Source of the DNA: Allosalinactinospora lopnorensis
Lineage (GTDB): Bacteria; Actinomycetota; Actinomycetes; Streptosporangiales; Streptosporangiaceae
Assembly: GCF_000981225.1 (NCBI RefSeq)
Contig: NZ_LAJC01000021.1
Location: 1-64,000, forward strand
Length of the DNA stretch: 64,000 bases
Reading direction: 5' to 3'
Shown here piece by piece: positions 1 to 9,242 of the stretch. Position numbers and translations under genes: made by a program. Below the pieces are notes generated by a model. That model was not told the origin of the DNA. It saw only the letters and a program-made list of their open reading frames with translations, and did not search any database. The first letter of the stretch is position 1. Each line of letters starts with the position of its first letter.

Positions 1-108
1 ACGCCTCACGAGCGGGGTGTGCAGCTCGACGAGCTCGCGGTAGATGACGTCGCGTTCGTGGAGATCTTCAGCTTGTCGGAGTTTCTTGAGCAGCTCGCTT
101 GCCTTCAC
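1..108 (-). CDS. RNA polymerase sigma factor, SigB/SigF family (N-terminal fragment, cut by window edge)
   Basis: The reverse strand reads 36 codons from a GTG start, giving a helical start (VKASELLKKLRQ...) that ends with YRELVELHTPLVRR at the window edge. The segment resembles the start of region 2 in SigB/SigF/SigG stress sigma factors, where a run of the type 'LVxLHxPLVRRLA' opens the core-binding helix. A TAG stop lies in frame four codons upstream of the GTG and a TAGGG stretch can serve as ribosome binding site, which supports this start. The nearby STAS protein fits a partner-switching sigma system. Only 36 residues are visible, so the family call rests on a short motif and is moderate. 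Confidence 0.5.
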   Translation of the reverse strand, partial: MKASELLKKLRQAEDLHERDVIYRELVELHTPLVRR

Positions 109-924
109 AGAATCGCCCTAATCGCAGTGCCCGCACCACGCGAGACGGAAACGGGAGACGGACGTGTGTCCAGGTGCGAAATACGCTCATTCCCAGCATC
201 AGGTGGCGTTCTTCGCACGTTGGGCCTCGACCGCCGATCACCCGCCTCGGGGACTGGAAGGGCCGTGTTGTGTGGTCACTCCGCTGACGCTGCCGTGTCC
301 CGGTACGGGCCGTGGAGAGCGGAAGGACTCACTTGATCGGGGTTCAGGTAACGCTGTCTGACCTGACGTTCAATTCAACCATACGAGGCAAGAACTTATA
401 TTCAACAAGCCAACGCGCATTGTTGCGGGAATTTTTTCCGCTAAATCATCTCAAACCGCACTAAATCTCCGAAGCGTCCGCGTGCCGCGTCTTTCTCGAA
501 ACTCGGCCCGAGACCGAAATGCGGCGCATCGCTGGTTTTAGGCGACCCAGGGCGCGTGCTGGGCCGCGGACGGCAGCCTGCCCGAAAGCGGAGTGCCCGC
601 GGGACCGGAAGGCGTCCCGTGCTCCCGCAACGACACTGCTGTTCTATGCCGCATCCGAGCGCCGGCACCCGGCAAGACCGTCCGCCGCACAGCGGCAGCG
701 CCTCGCGGTCAGGGGGCCGGGCCCGGAATCCGGGGCGCTGTTCGCCGGAAAGCACTGCTGCGCCGGTGACCTGGATTGTTCCGCGTACCGGGGTTGACAC
801 CGGAAGTACGTTCAGCGTGTCATGTAGGAGTCCGTTTACGATCCACGTCACATTCGTGATCCGATCGGTGGTCCAGCCCCCGCTGTCCGGACGTGCTCAC
901 GTGCGAGAGCAGGGAAATTCAGAC
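109..924. other. Intergenic region without a convincing gene
   Basis: About 800 bases lie between the divergently oriented sigma factor and STAS genes. Open frames here give proline/arginine-rich translations with no recognisable family and no good ribosome binding site. A relatively AT-rich stretch at about 365-475 and a TTGACA-like hexamer near 795 could hold promoters for the two flanking genes, but no promoter is convincing. Confidence 0.5.
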
Positions 925-1389
925 ATGGGCCGAACAGCAACGGTAGGCGACACATCATTCACGGAGAGCACTGGCCGCGTTGTGGTGGCCTTGACGGGCG
1001 AACTCGACCTGGCCACCGCAGCCTGCCTGGGGCGGCTGGCCGGTGTTTCGGCCCGTCAAGAAGTGCGGCAGCTCATTCTGGATCTCGCACGTCTGGAGTT
1101 CTGCGACGTTGTCGGCCTGCGCGCTCTGCTGACCTTGCAGGCCACACTCGCACGACACGGTGTGAAACTCGCGTTGACGAACGTGCCGGGTCCCACGATC
1201 CGCGTGATGGCCGTGACCGGACTCGACCTTTACTTCACCATCACCCCTCCCGCCCAGTCCCTCCCGTGGGACACGGGACCGTTTCGGGCGGCCGGAGCCG
1301 ACCGGTCGCCCGGGGGCGTGCCGTGCCGGAAGGAGCGATCCGGTGACGGCTCTCTGAGCGACGGCACGAGATTCAGGGTAGGCTCGTAA
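925..1389 (+). CDS. STAS-domain anti-sigma factor antagonist
   Basis: The 154-residue protein carries one STAS domain at about residues 10-105: the strand 'VVVALTGELDLATA' and the loop 'LILDLARLEFCDVVGLRALL', where anti-sigma antagonists normally have a phosphorylatable Ser/Thr after the Asp (D-S-S/T-G). Here that position reads C-D-V-V-G, so the usual phosphoserine is absent, which may make it constitutively active or regulated differently. Such proteins bind an RsbW-like kinase and free a sigma factor in the cytoplasm. The ATG at 925 is chosen because an AGGG stretch sits 10 bases upstream and the domain begins just after; the frame is open further upstream but unconvincing. The C-terminal 45 residues are low complexity. 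It is divergent from the sigma factor fragment at the window edge. Confidence 0.8.
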   Translation: MGRTATVGDTSFTESTGRVVVALTGELDLATAACLGRLAGVSARQEVRQLILDLARLEFCDVVGLRALLTLQATLARHGVKLALTNVPGPTIRVMAVTGLDLYFTITPPAQSLPWDTGPFRAAGADRSPGGVPCRKERSGDGSLSDGTRFRVGS

Positions 1390-1564
1390 GTGAATCGATC
1401 GAGACCACCCGTGGCCCGTCGGGTCAATCCAGACCTTGTTGCGCTCTCCGGATAGCGATCGGGAAGTCCCTTCGGACGGAGTAGCGTAATGCGATACCTG
1501 AATACTGGCCTGTTTGACCGTATTCGCGCCGGACCGCGTCGCCGGTTGTTGATAATGGTTTCTT

Positions 1565-2284
1565 GTGGCTGATCTGGGACGGTTGGCGCGGCTACACGCC
1601 AGGCTACTGGCCGCGGGTGATGGTGAGGCTCCGGTCGCGGGCGAGGAACTGTGCCGGACGTGCGTCGAGGAACTCCCCATCGACGGGGCGGCGATTTCGA
1701 TGATGGTCGACGAGAGGCGCCGGGGGACGGTGGCGACCAGTGACGCGGTCGCGGACCGTATCGAGCAGCTGCAGTTCGGCCTGGGTGAGGGCCCGTGTAT
1801 CGAGTCGTTCACCACCAGAAGACCGGTGCTGGCAGCGGACTGGGCCAGTGAGTCGCGGCGCTGGCCGGCCTTCGCCGATGGGCTGGAAGCCGGTTCCGTG
1901 GGGGCGATGTTCGCGCTGCCGCTGCAGATCGGCGCGATCACCCTCGGGGTTCTGGATCTCTACCGCACCGCCCCCGGCTCGTTGGGCTCCGCGCTCGGCG
2001 ACGCGCTGCTGGCCGCGGAGACGGTGACCCTGGCCCTGCTGGACGCGCATGAGCGCGGCCCTGACGGCGACGGGGACCACGGCGGAGAGCGGTTCTCGGC
2101 CTCACTGAGTGAGACCGAGGTGCAGGTGTACCAGGCCACCGGCTTGATCAGTGGTGAACTGGGAGTGCCGCTGGAGGAGGCGTTCGTGCGGCTGCGCGCC
2201 CACGCGTTCGCCCGCGACCGGCTGGTCGGGGAGGTGGCCCGCGACATTATCGCCAGACGGATACGCCTAGATGGCGAAGGGTAG
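1565..2284 (+). CDS. GAF-ANTAR transcription antitermination regulator
   Basis: A GTG-started 239-residue protein with an N-terminal GAF domain (about 15-150; typical stretches 'LCRTCVEELPIDGAAISMM' and 'GPCIESFTTRRPVLAAD') and a C-terminal ANTAR domain (about 180-235) with the conserved helix 'VYQATGLISGELGVPLEEAFVRLRAHA'-type pattern. ANTAR domains bind paired RNA hexaloop hairpins and act as antiterminators; the GAF domain senses an unknown ligand. It sits 75 bases upstream of a second GAF-ANTAR gene with the same architecture, so the two are probably paralogues expressed together. The ribosome binding site is weak. Ligand and RNA targets cannot be read from the sequence. Confidence 0.85.
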   Translation: MADLGRLARLHARLLAAGDGEAPVAGEELCRTCVEELPIDGAAISMMVDERRRGTVATSDAVADRIEQLQFGLGEGPCIESFTTRRPVLAADWASESRRWPAFADGLEAGSVGAMFALPLQIGAITLGVLDLYRTAPGSLGSALGDALLAAETVTLALLDAHERGPDGDGDHGGERFSASLSETEVQVYQATGLISGELGVPLEEAFVRLRAHAFARDRLVGEVARDIIARRIRLDGEG

Positions 2285-2358
2285 CGGACTAGCATGAGTT
2301 ATTCGCATACGTTCCCCGGCAGCCCGACGGCGTCGGGGAGAATTGAGGAGGTGGGGAG

Positions 2359-3075
2359 GTGACTCGTGAACGGCAACTGGTAGGCGCCTTCGTCGAGATG
2401 GCCGACACTCTTGTCGTCGACTTCGATGTCGCCGAACTGCTGCATCAGCTCGCCGACCACTGCGTCGAGCTGCTGGAGGCCGCGGCGGCCGGGCTGATGC
2501 TCGCCGACGAACGGAACACGTTGCACATCGTGGCCGCCTCCAGCGAACGGACCCGACTGCTGGAGCTGTTCCAACTGCAGAACCACCAGGGCCCGTGTCT
2601 GGACTGCTTCGACTCCGGTGAACCCGTCAGAGTCCCTGATCTGGCCGCCGCCGCCGAGAGGTGGCCCGTCTTCGCCGATCACGCGCAAGAGCAGGGGTTC
2701 GCCTCGGTGCACGCCCTGCCACTGCGGCTACGCAGCACCATCATCGGCGCGCTCAACCTGTTCGGCACCACCCCCACGCCCATGTCCGAAGCCGACCTGA
2801 AGGTCGCCCAAGGCCTCGCCGACGTGGCCACCATCGGAATCCTCCAGGAACGCGCCATCCGCCGTGGCTCCACGCTCACCGAGCAGCTCCAGCACGCGCT
2901 CAACAGCCGCGTGATCATCGAACAAGCCAAAGGCGTCCTGGCCGGCCGCGAAAGCATCGACGTCGACGAAGCCTTCACACGGATCCGTTCCTACGCCCGG
3001 TCCAACAACCTGCGCCTGACCGACCTCGCCCACGCGATCGCCACCGGCCAACACAGCGCCCGGCTCAGCGTCTAG
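2359..3075 (+). CDS. GAF-ANTAR transcription antitermination regulator
   Basis: A 238-residue protein with the same domain order as the preceding gene: GAF at about 20-150 (with 'NHQGPCLDCFDSGEPVRVPDL') and ANTAR at about 165-230 (with 'RVIIEQAKGVLAGRESIDVDEAF', a near-consensus ANTAR helix with the conserved Ala-Lys-Gly). The GTG start at 2359 follows a strong GGAGGTGGGGAG stretch. This copy matches the ANTAR consensus more closely than its neighbour, so it is the better candidate for an active RNA binder. It is likely cotranscribed with the upstream paralogue. Family membership is secure; the controlled genes are unknown. Confidence 0.88.
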   Translation: MTRERQLVGAFVEMADTLVVDFDVAELLHQLADHCVELLEAAAAGLMLADERNTLHIVAASSERTRLLELFQLQNHQGPCLDCFDSGEPVRVPDLAAAAERWPVFADHAQEQGFASVHALPLRLRSTIIGALNLFGTTPTPMSEADLKVAQGLADVATIGILQERAIRRGSTLTEQLQHALNSRVIIEQAKGVLAGRESIDVDEAFTRIRSYARSNNLRLTDLAHAIATGQHSARLSV

Positions 3076-3461
3076 CCACTCGGTGCGGCTCAAGCCGAAG
3101 TACCGGGTGGAACGCCGCCGGCCGACCCTCTCTCCCCGACCGGGCGGTTCGCGCCCGGGGCGGCGCCCCGTACCGTGTCAGAGCATCAGCGCCCTCTTCC
3201 GTCGCCACGCCTCCACCTGAGTCCGGGGAACCATGACTCAGGTGATCTCGGCGTCCCGGCCCCGGCCTCTCCCCCTGTCGGCTCGGACCCCGGTTACCCG
3301 CCGATGAGCGGGCTCCCTCCCTAAGCGCGTCGTTCTTTCGAACTCGACGGGGCCGCGCCTCATCGTCCTCCCGAGGCGAGCGGCTTCTTGGACAGCGGTG
3401 GCCGGTCGCGGGGACACCGTTGTTCGGCACCACCGCATTCGGTGAGCGAGTCTGCGTCTTG
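3076..3461. other. Intergenic region, no gene seen
   Basis: About 385 bases between the ANTAR gene and the copper operator. Open frames on both strands are shadow-like and have no family resemblance. Nothing structural was recognised. Confidence 0.5.
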
Positions 3462-3480
3462 CATACCCCTAGGGGGTATG
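3462..3480 (+). promoter_or_regulatory. CsoR-type copper-responsive operator
   Basis: The palindrome ATACCCCTAGGGGGTAT lies about 45 bases upstream of copZ. It matches the form of CsoR operators (TACCCC/GGGGTA inverted repeat) known upstream of actinobacterial copZA operons. CsoR would repress without copper and release when Cu(I) binds. No csoR gene is present in the window, so the repressor would have to be encoded elsewhere. That CsoR binds here is inference from motif match and gene context. Confidence 0.8.
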
Positions 3481-3523
3481 GTAGAAATGCAGTTCCGCGT
3501 GACCGGAACGAGAAGGGGGCCAG

Positions 3524-3730
3524 ATGACCGGCGCCAACGGCAGAGGTGGCACCGCCGTCACCACGCTGTACACCGTCCAGGGGATGACCTGCGGCCACTG
3601 TGCCGCATCGGTCACCGAAGAGGTCAGCGGCGTCACCGGCGTGCACGTCGACCTGGCCACAGGACGGCTCACCGTCAGCATTGAACGTCGACGGAGCCGG
3701 AACCAGCCCCACGACCAGCGACGACGATGA
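3524..3730 (+). CDS. copZ: Copper chaperone CopZ-like heavy-metal-associated domain protein, short C-terminus
   Basis: The 68-residue product contains the metal-binding loop 'GMTCGHCAASV' (about residues 20-30) in the usual beta-alpha-beta start of an HMA domain, which carries Cu(I) to the exporter CopA. The ATG at 3524 follows a GAGAAGGGGG ribosome binding site. The second half is odd: after 'LATGRLTVS' the usual closing helix and strand of the fold (a D-x-AAVRxAVxEAGY-type pattern) is missing and replaced by an arginine-rich tail (RRRSRNQPHDQRRR). Adding a base does not recover the normal ending, so the truncation appears real. It may be non-functional or use the N-terminal HMA of CopA instead. 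It lies directly behind the copper operator and upstream of copA. Confidence 0.75.
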   Translation: MTGANGRGGTAVTTLYTVQGMTCGHCAASVTEEVSGVTGVHVDLATGRLTVSIERRRSRNQPHDQRRR

Positions 3731-3781
3731 AGAGCCTCCGTGGACCACGGGCACTAGCCTGAGCGGGATGGGAGTGTGGTG

Positions 3782-6142
3782 ATGAGCGAGACCGAAGAGA
3801 TCAGTGAGGCCGGCGACCGGCTGGAGCTGGCCATCGGCGGCATGACCTGCGCCGCGTGCGCGAACCGGGTGGAGCGGCGACTGAACAGGCTGGAGGGGGT
3901 GACCGCCTCGGTCAACTTCGCCACCGAGAAGGCGCGGGTGAGCCTCGACGCGCGGGCGGCGCTGACACCCGAGGACCTCATCGCCCAGGTGGAGAAGGCC
4001 GGCTACAGCGCCGAACTTCCCGCGCCGCCGGCGGCGCGGTCGAGCGCCGCGGAGCAGGATGGCACCGGGGACGCGGAGGACGCGGCACTGGACTCGCTGC
4101 GGCAGCGGGCGTTCGTCAGCCTCGCACTGGCGATCCCGGTGATCGCGCTGTCGATGGTTCCGGCGTGGCAGTTCACCTACTGGCAGTGGGCCGCGCTCAC
4201 GCTCACCGCGCCGGTGATCGTGTGGGGGGCGGCCCCCTTCCACCTCGCCGCCTGGAAGAACCTCAGGGCGGGAACGGCCACCATGGACACCCTGGTGTCC
4301 ATGGGCACCGGCGCGGCGTTCCTGTGGTCGCTGTACGCGCTGTTCCTCGGCACAGCGGGCGAACCCGGCATGGTCCACCCCTTCGAGCTGACCATCAGCC
4401 GCGGCGACAGCGCCGGCAACATCTACCTGGAGGTCACCGCCGGAGTCGTGGCGGCGATCCTGCTCGGCAGGTACTTCGAGGCCCGTTCCAAACGCCGGGC
4501 CGGCGCCGCGTTGCGCACCCTGCTGGGGCTGGGAGCCAAGGACGTCGCGGTGCTGCGCGGCGGCCGAGAGGAGCGGATCGCGGTCGAGGAACTGGCCGAA
4601 GGCGAGAGGTTCGTCGTGCGCCCCGGCGAGAAGATCGCCACCGACGGCGTCGTCGAGGAAGGCACCTCGGCGGTGGACATGAGCATGCTCACCGGCGAGT
4701 CCGTCCCGGTGGAGGTCGCTCCCGGCTCTACCGTGGCCGGGGCCACGGTCAACTCCGGCGGTCGGCTGGTGGTGCGCGCCACCCGGGTCGGTTCCGACAC
4801 CCAGTTAGCCCAAATGGCCAAGCTGGTGGAGGAGGCGCAGAACGGCAAGGCCGCGATCCAGCGCCTGGCCGATCGGATCGCCGGGGTGTTCGTCCCGGTC
4901 GCGATCATGATCGCGGTCGCCGTACTGGGCTTCTGGCTGGGCACGGGCAACGGGGCCGCCGCGGCGTTCACCGCCGCGGTCGCGGTGCTGATCATCGCCT
5001 GCCCGTGCGCGTTGGGCCTGGCCACACCGTTGGCGCTGATGGTGGGCACCGGCCGCGGCGCCCAGATGGGCATCCTCATCAAGGGTCCGGAGGTACTGGA
5101 GAACACCCGGCGCGTCGACACCGTCGTTCTGGACAAGACCGGCACGGTGACCAGTGGGCGGATGGCCCTGCTGGACGTGCTCGCCGCCGAGGGCGAGCGC
5201 GATGAGGACGTGCTGCGTCTGGCCGGGGCCGTGGAGAACGCCTCGGAGCACCCGATCGCCCAGGCCATCGCCGCGGGCGCCACCCAGCGCATCGGTGCGC
5301 TGCCCCAGGTGGAGGAGTTCGGCAACATCGAGGGCAAAGGCGTGCAGGGCGCCGTCGAGGGCCACCGGGTGCTGGTGGGCCGGGTCTCGCTGCTGACCGA
5401 CCGGGCCCAGCGCCTGCCCGCGGAGCTGGAGCGCGCCAAGGCCGCGGCCGAAGCGAAGGGGCACACCGCAGTGGCGGTGGGCTGGGACGGGGCGGCGCGC
5501 GCGGTGCTGGTGGTGGCCGACGCGATCAAGCCCACCAGCGCCGAGGCGGTCCGCCGGTTCCGTGACCTGGGGCTACGGCCGATCCTGCTGACCGGGGACA
5601 ACACCGCGGTCGCACGGTCGGTGGCCGCCGAGGTCGGCATCGACACAGGGGAGGGCACCGTCATCGCCGAGGTGCTTCCCGAGGACAAGGTCGACGTCAT
5701 CAAGCGGCTGCAGGACGAGGGGCGGTCCGTGGCGATGGTCGGCGACGGCGTCAACGACGCCGCCGCTCTGGCCCAGGCCGATCTGGGACTGTCAATGGGG
5801 ACCGGAACCGACGTGGCCATCGAGGCCGGCGACCTGACCCTGGTACGGGGCGACCTGCGCGCCGCCGCCGACGCCATCCGGCTCTCGCGCCGCACCCTGG
5901 GCACCATCAAGGGCAACCTGTTCTGGGCCTTCGCCTACAACGCATCAGCGATCCCCCTGGCCGCGGCCGGCCTGCTCAACCCGATGATCGCCGGAGCCGC
6001 CATGGCGTTCTCCAGCGTTTTCGTAGTGGGCAACAGCCTGCGGCTGCGCCGCTTCCGCCCATTGGCAGGCGACGACGCCGAAACCGGGGCCGGCCCGGCC
6101 GCGCCCCGCTTCCCGGAACGGGAGCGCCCCGTGACCACGTAG
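3782..6142 (+). CDS. copA: Copper-exporting P1B-type ATPase CopA
   Basis: This membrane ATPase of about 786 residues pumps Cu(I) out of the cell. It has one N-terminal HMA domain with '[11 protein letters not shown]' (about 20-30), several membrane helices, the actuator loop 'LTGESVPV', the Cu(I)-site motif CPC in '[13 protein letters not shown]', the phosphorylated Asp in DKTGTVTSG, the nucleotide-domain 'SEHPIAQAI', 'TGDN' and [11 protein letters not shown]. The C-terminal helices carry Y-N and M-x-x-S-S ('YNASAIPLA', '[16 protein letters not shown]'), which together mark the Cu(I)-specific P1B-1 subgroup. The ATG at 3782 is preferred over two in-frame GTGs just upstream because a GGGAG sits seven bases before it. 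It follows copZ and shares its operator. Confidence 0.95.
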   Translation: MSETEEISEAGDRLELAIGGMTCAACANRVERRLNRLEGVTASVNFATEKARVSLDARAALTPEDLIAQVEKAGYSAELPAPPAARSSAAEQDGTGDAEDAALDSLRQRAFVSLALAIPVIALSMVPAWQFTYWQWAALTLTAPVIVWGAAPFHLAAWKNLRAGTATMDTLVSMGTGAAFLWSLYALFLGTAGEPGMVHPFELTISRGDSAGNIYLEVTAGVVAAILLGRYFEARSKRRAGAALRTLLGLGAKDVAVLRGGREERIAVEELAEGERFVVRPGEKIATDGVVEEGTSAVDMSMLTGESVPVEVAPGSTVAGATVNSGGRLVVRATRVGSDTQLAQMAKLVEEAQNGKAAIQRLADRIAGVFVPVAIMIAVAVLGFWLGTGNGAAAAFTAAVAVLIIACPCALGLATPLALMVGTGRGAQMGILIKGPEVLENTRRVDTVVLDKTGTVTSGRMALLDVLAAEGERDEDVLRLAGAVENASEHPIAQAIAAGATQRIGALPQVEEFGNIEGKGVQGAVEGHRVLVGRVSLLTDRAQRLPAELERAKAAAEAKGHTAVAVGWDGAARAVLVVADAIKPTSAEAVRRFRDLGLRPILLTGDNTAVARSVAAEVGIDTGEGTVIAEVLPEDKVDVIKRLQDEGRSVAMVGDGVNDAAALAQADLGLSMGTGTDVAIEAGDLTLVRGDLRAAADAIRLSRRTLGTIKGNLFWAFAYNASAIPLAAAGLLNPMIAGAAMAFSSVFVVGNSLRLRRFRPLAGDDAETGAGPAAPRFPERERPVTT

Positions 6143-6389
6143 GCGATGTGACCGCACCAGCACCGCGGAAAGCCCCGGAACACACCTCCATCCCAGGCGG
6201 CCGGTGAGCGGCGGCGCCCCACTCGCGGTCGGCGTTCGCCGCCGCTCCACCCTTCCCGGCCGCAGAAGCCGTCGCTCCCTGCCCCGGACGTGCCGTTCCC
6301 ACATGGGGAGTCCGGGCGGCGCGGAAAGGAGAGGAGCGCACGGCAGGGGGCCTCTGGCCGGGGAACCCGCCGGCCTCTAGGGTTGCCGC

Positions 6390-6716
6390 ATGAACTCGTC
6401 GCGGGTCTCGTCATTCGTCGCCGGGGTACTGGTCGCCAACAGCGCTCCCCACCTCGCCACCGCCGTCACCGGCCACCGCCACCTCACCCCGCTCGCCGGC
6501 CGGAACTCGGGACCGACCGTCAACGCCCTCTGGGGCGGGCTCAACCTCGCGGGCGGGCTGGCCCTGCTCGCCTGGTCGCAACGCGGCGGCGGGACACGCT
6601 GGGGCGGCGACCTGGTCGCCTTCGAGGCCGGCTGTTTCAGCCTCGCCGCCTGGATGGCGGGCACGGAGCGGGTCTTTCACCCGAACTCCGGACCTGTCCC
6701 CGGCTCCGCGGGCTGA
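6390..6716 (+). CDS. Small integral membrane protein of unknown function
   Basis: A 108-residue protein with about three hydrophobic segments (near residues 5-25, 45-65 and 75-95) rich in Gly/Ala/Leu. Codon composition is normal for the region and the protein starts with a short basic head, which suggests a real membrane protein, but no family with a known role is recognised. It stands alone between copA and the convergent sirtuin gene. The ribosome binding site is poor (AGGG-like). Function unknown. Confidence 0.6.
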   Translation: MNSSRVSSFVAGVLVANSAPHLATAVTGHRHLTPLAGRNSGPTVNALWGGLNLAGGLALLAWSQRGGGTRWGGDLVAFEAGCFSLAAWMAGTERVFHPNSGPVPGSAG

Positions 6717-6839
6717 GGGACAGGCGACCGGCTCCCTTTTCCCGCCACGGCGCTCCGGGCGAAAGGTCGGCCGCGCGCACCGCGGCCGGACCCGTGAACG
6801 AGGCGCCGGGCCGCGGTCGGACCGTGCTCGGCCGCCCGG

Positions 6840-7685
6840 TCAGACCGCGTAGGCCTTGATCAGCGCGCGCAGGATCGGCGAGCACCCGCCCTCGACCTTC
6901 AGGGTCGCCACGCTGTTACCCCGGGTCTCCCCCCGGTTGAGGATCACGACCGGCTTGCCCTGCCTAGCCGCGTGTTTGACGAAGCGCAGGCCGGACATCA
7001 CCGTCAACGACGAGCCAGCGACCAGCAGCGACTCGGCCTCGTCGACGATTCGGTACGACTCCCGCACCCGGTCCTTCGGCACATTCTCACCGAAGTAGAC
7101 GATGTCCGGCTTGAGCACACCGCCGCAGGACTCGCAGTCGGCGACCCGGAAACCCTCGGTCGAGGTGAGCACGGCGTCGGCGTCGGGAGCGGTCTCGACG
7201 CCGGCGACGTCGGCGGTGAACCGCGGGTTCAGCGCGGCAAGGCGTTCGGCGAGGTACTCCCGGCGGATCACCTGCCGACAGGACAGGCAGATCACCCGGT
7301 CGTAGCGGCCGTGCAGGTCGATGATCCGGCGGCTGCCCGCCACCTCGTGCAGGGTGTCAACGTTCTGGGTGATCACGCCGGTGAGGACTCCGCTGGTCTC
7401 CAACCGGGCGAGGGCGCGGTGGCCGTCGTTGGGCCGGGCGCGGTTCATGCGGTGCCACCCGATGTGATTGCGGGCCCAGTAGTGGCGCCGAAACACGAAA
7501 TCCCCGACGAACTGCTGATAGGTCATGGGCTTCCGCGGCGGAGAGTCCGGACCGCGGTAGTCGGGGATACCGGAATCGGTGGAGATGCCCGCCCCGGTAA
7601 GCGCGGTGGCGGGCCCGGATCCGAGTGTTTCGCGTATACGGTCTGCTACGGCGGCCGCGTCCTCGGCTTCGAGAATCTTCACCAC
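6840..7685 (-). CDS. NAD-dependent protein deacylase, Sir2 (sirtuin) family
   Basis: The 281-residue protein has the complete Sir2 fold: NAD-binding 'TGAGISTDSGIPDYRG' (about 31-46), 'TQNVDTLHEVAG' with the ribose-contacting residues, the catalytic His in 'DLHGRYDRVICLSC', a zinc ribbon formed by C-L-S-C and C-E-S-C, and 'AGSSLTVMSGLRF'. It removes acyl groups from lysines, using NAD and releasing nicotinamide. The sequence features (a longer zinc loop and no Ala-Arg-Tyr-xx-Arg desuccinylase signature) fit the class II bacterial/SIRT4-like branch, but the precise acyl preference is not readable. Two in-frame GTG codons (7685, 7682) are both possible starts. The gene stands convergent to the small membrane protein. 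Confidence 0.92.
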   Translation of the reverse strand: MVKILEAEDAAAVADRIRETLGSGPATALTGAGISTDSGIPDYRGPDSPPRKPMTYQQFVGDFVFRRHYWARNHIGWHRMNRARPNDGHRALARLETSGVLTGVITQNVDTLHEVAGSRRIIDLHGRYDRVICLSCRQVIRREYLAERLAALNPRFTADVAGVETAPDADAVLTSTEGFRVADCESCGGVLKPDIVYFGENVPKDRVRESYRIVDEAESLLVAGSSLTVMSGLRFVKHAARQGKPVVILNRGETRGNSVATLKVEGGCSPILRALIKAYAV

Positions 7686-7856
7686 GTTTCGAGACTACGT
7701 GGCTTCGGGGTGCGGAGCGGTGGGGAACAGCGGGCGCCCATACGAGGAGCCGGCGAACGCCCGCGGGCGGGACCGGCGGCCCGGCGCGGAGACGGTTCCT
7801 CCACCCCGTGCCGGGAGCGCGCACCGGGGACACCGTCCTCGTCCGGGAGGGCGCGG

Positions 7857-8295
7857 CTATCGGCCGGATTCCGCTTTGCGCCCCACACCGCACCGGGAGG
7901 GGGCGTCGGACAGGGGTCCGGTCTCAGCGCGCTCGGGCCTCCACCGCGGGCAGGGGACGATACCCGGCTCGACGACCTGCAACCCGTCGAAGAGGGCCGA
8001 GATCCACTCGGGAGAGCGGTGCTCGTACGGCAGCGGCGCGGTCCAGGAACTGGCGGATGCCGGCCTCGCGGGCGAGGTAGGTCACCGCCCGCTTCAGAAA
8101 CCCCCGGCCCTGCCGGGCGAACTCGGGTACGTGGGGGAACAGTTCGCGGAACTGTTCGCCGGCCTCGCGGTCGGCGGCGTAGTTGTCCTTGCCGCCCAGC
8201 CAGTAGTTCCACACCCGTGCGGAATGGGGCGCCGTCGGGTCGACGGACGACGGGACCGAGGGGGCGCGCTCAGACGAGGGGGTGTTCTCAGTCAT
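7857..8295 (-). pseudogene. SAM-dependent methyltransferase DUF574 (PF04672) relic with internal deletion
   Basis: The N-terminal 90 residues are typical of the actinobacterial DUF574 family ('PHSARVWNYWLGGKDNY', 'AGIRQFLD'). Where the family continues with its SAM-binding motif, the sequence jumps directly to the family's C-terminal segment in another frame ('EHRSPEWISALFDGLQVVEP', ending VGRKAESGR and a TAG at 7857). Roughly 110 residues of the methyltransferase core are missing together with a frame change, so unlike the single-base lesions elsewhere this is a true deletion. The start at 8295 has no obvious competitor. It should be inactive. Confidence 0.8.
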
Positions 8296-8520
8296 TCACT
8301 TCTCAAACGTTGACAGTGTTTACTACGCGAAAGCACCATACCGGTTCCGCAGTTCGTTTCCGGATTTTCCGGGGACTACCCGCCCTCCACCGGAACAATC
8401 GCGGGAGCGGTTCCCCTCGCGTGCGGGCAGCCGGTCCGGCGAAACTAGGGTCGGAACAGGAGCCATCGTTCCCCAGGGGCGGTGGTCAATGCACGGTCCC
8501 ACTCGTCGAGAGGAGCCTTA

Positions 8521-9207
8521 ATGGCCGTGCCACAGCCGACCATCGCCGAGGAACTGCTTCTCCTCTGCCACGACCCCACCACAGGGCGCCCGACAGCGAA
8601 CTCCACCCGCCTCACCTGCGGACTCGCGGGGGCGACGGTCGCCGAACTCGCACTGAGCGGCCGCATCACCATCGACGACGAGTACGTCCACGATGCCCGG
8701 CAGCCCGCCGCCGGCGATCCGCACCTCGACGCGCTCGCCGAGCGGATCGCGGCCCAGCGGCGCCCCCGCAAGATCAAGTGGTGGGTGCAGAAAACGCAAT
8801 CCGCCCGGTTGCGCGGGGAGATGCTGCAATCGGCCACTGACAGGGACCTCTTCGACCACGAGCGGAAGCGCGTCCTGGGTCTCTTCCCGCTCAACAACTA
8901 CCGCCCGCGGCACCCGGAGGAGCGCGAGGAGCTGCGGCAGAGGCTGCACGCCGTGCTGGTGCAGGAGCGCGCGCCCGATGACTCCCGGACGGTCGCTCTG
9001 CTGGCGCTCTGCGGCGCGGTACAGGTCGACCGCAAGCTGTTCCCCGGACTGTCCAGCCGGGAACGCCGCAGGCTGATGAAGCAGACGACCGAGGGCGACC
9101 AGATCAGCCGGGCGGTCGCGTCGGTGATCCGGTCGATCGAGGGAGCGACCGCCGCGGCCGCGGCTGGCGGAGGAGGCGGAGGAGATGGTGGAGGAGGCGG
9201 AGGCTGA
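8521..9207 (+). CDS. GPP34/GOLPH3-family phosphoprotein
   Basis: A 228-residue protein whose beginning ('TIAEELLLLCHDPTTGRP', 'CGLAGATVAELALSGRI') and middle ('KTQSARLRGEMLQSA.RDLFD', 'ALLALCGAVQVDRKLFPGLS') follow the bacterial GPP34 domain, a fold shared with eukaryotic Golgi phosphoprotein 3 that binds phosphoinositide headgroups. The bacterial role is not established. The ATG at 8521 follows GAGAGGAG. The last 40 residues form an alanine/glycine tract ending in long poly-glycine runs, apparently an unstructured tail. No operon partners are evident. Confidence 0.85.
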   Translation: MAVPQPTIAEELLLLCHDPTTGRPTANSTRLTCGLAGATVAELALSGRITIDDEYVHDARQPAAGDPHLDALAERIAAQRRPRKIKWWVQKTQSARLRGEMLQSATDRDLFDHERKRVLGLFPLNNYRPRHPEEREELRQRLHAVLVQERAPDDSRTVALLALCGAVQVDRKLFPGLSSRERRRLMKQTTEGDQISRAVASVIRSIEGATAAAAAGGGGGGDGGGGGG

Positions 9208-9242
9208 CCGGCCTGCGGTGCGGCGTACACGGGCGGTCGGGC

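Noticed and set aside
441-851. Reverse open frame of 136 residues between the sigma factor and STAS genes
   Set aside because: The translation is proline/arginine-rich, has no family resemblance and no ribosome binding site; it looks like a GC-driven shadow frame.
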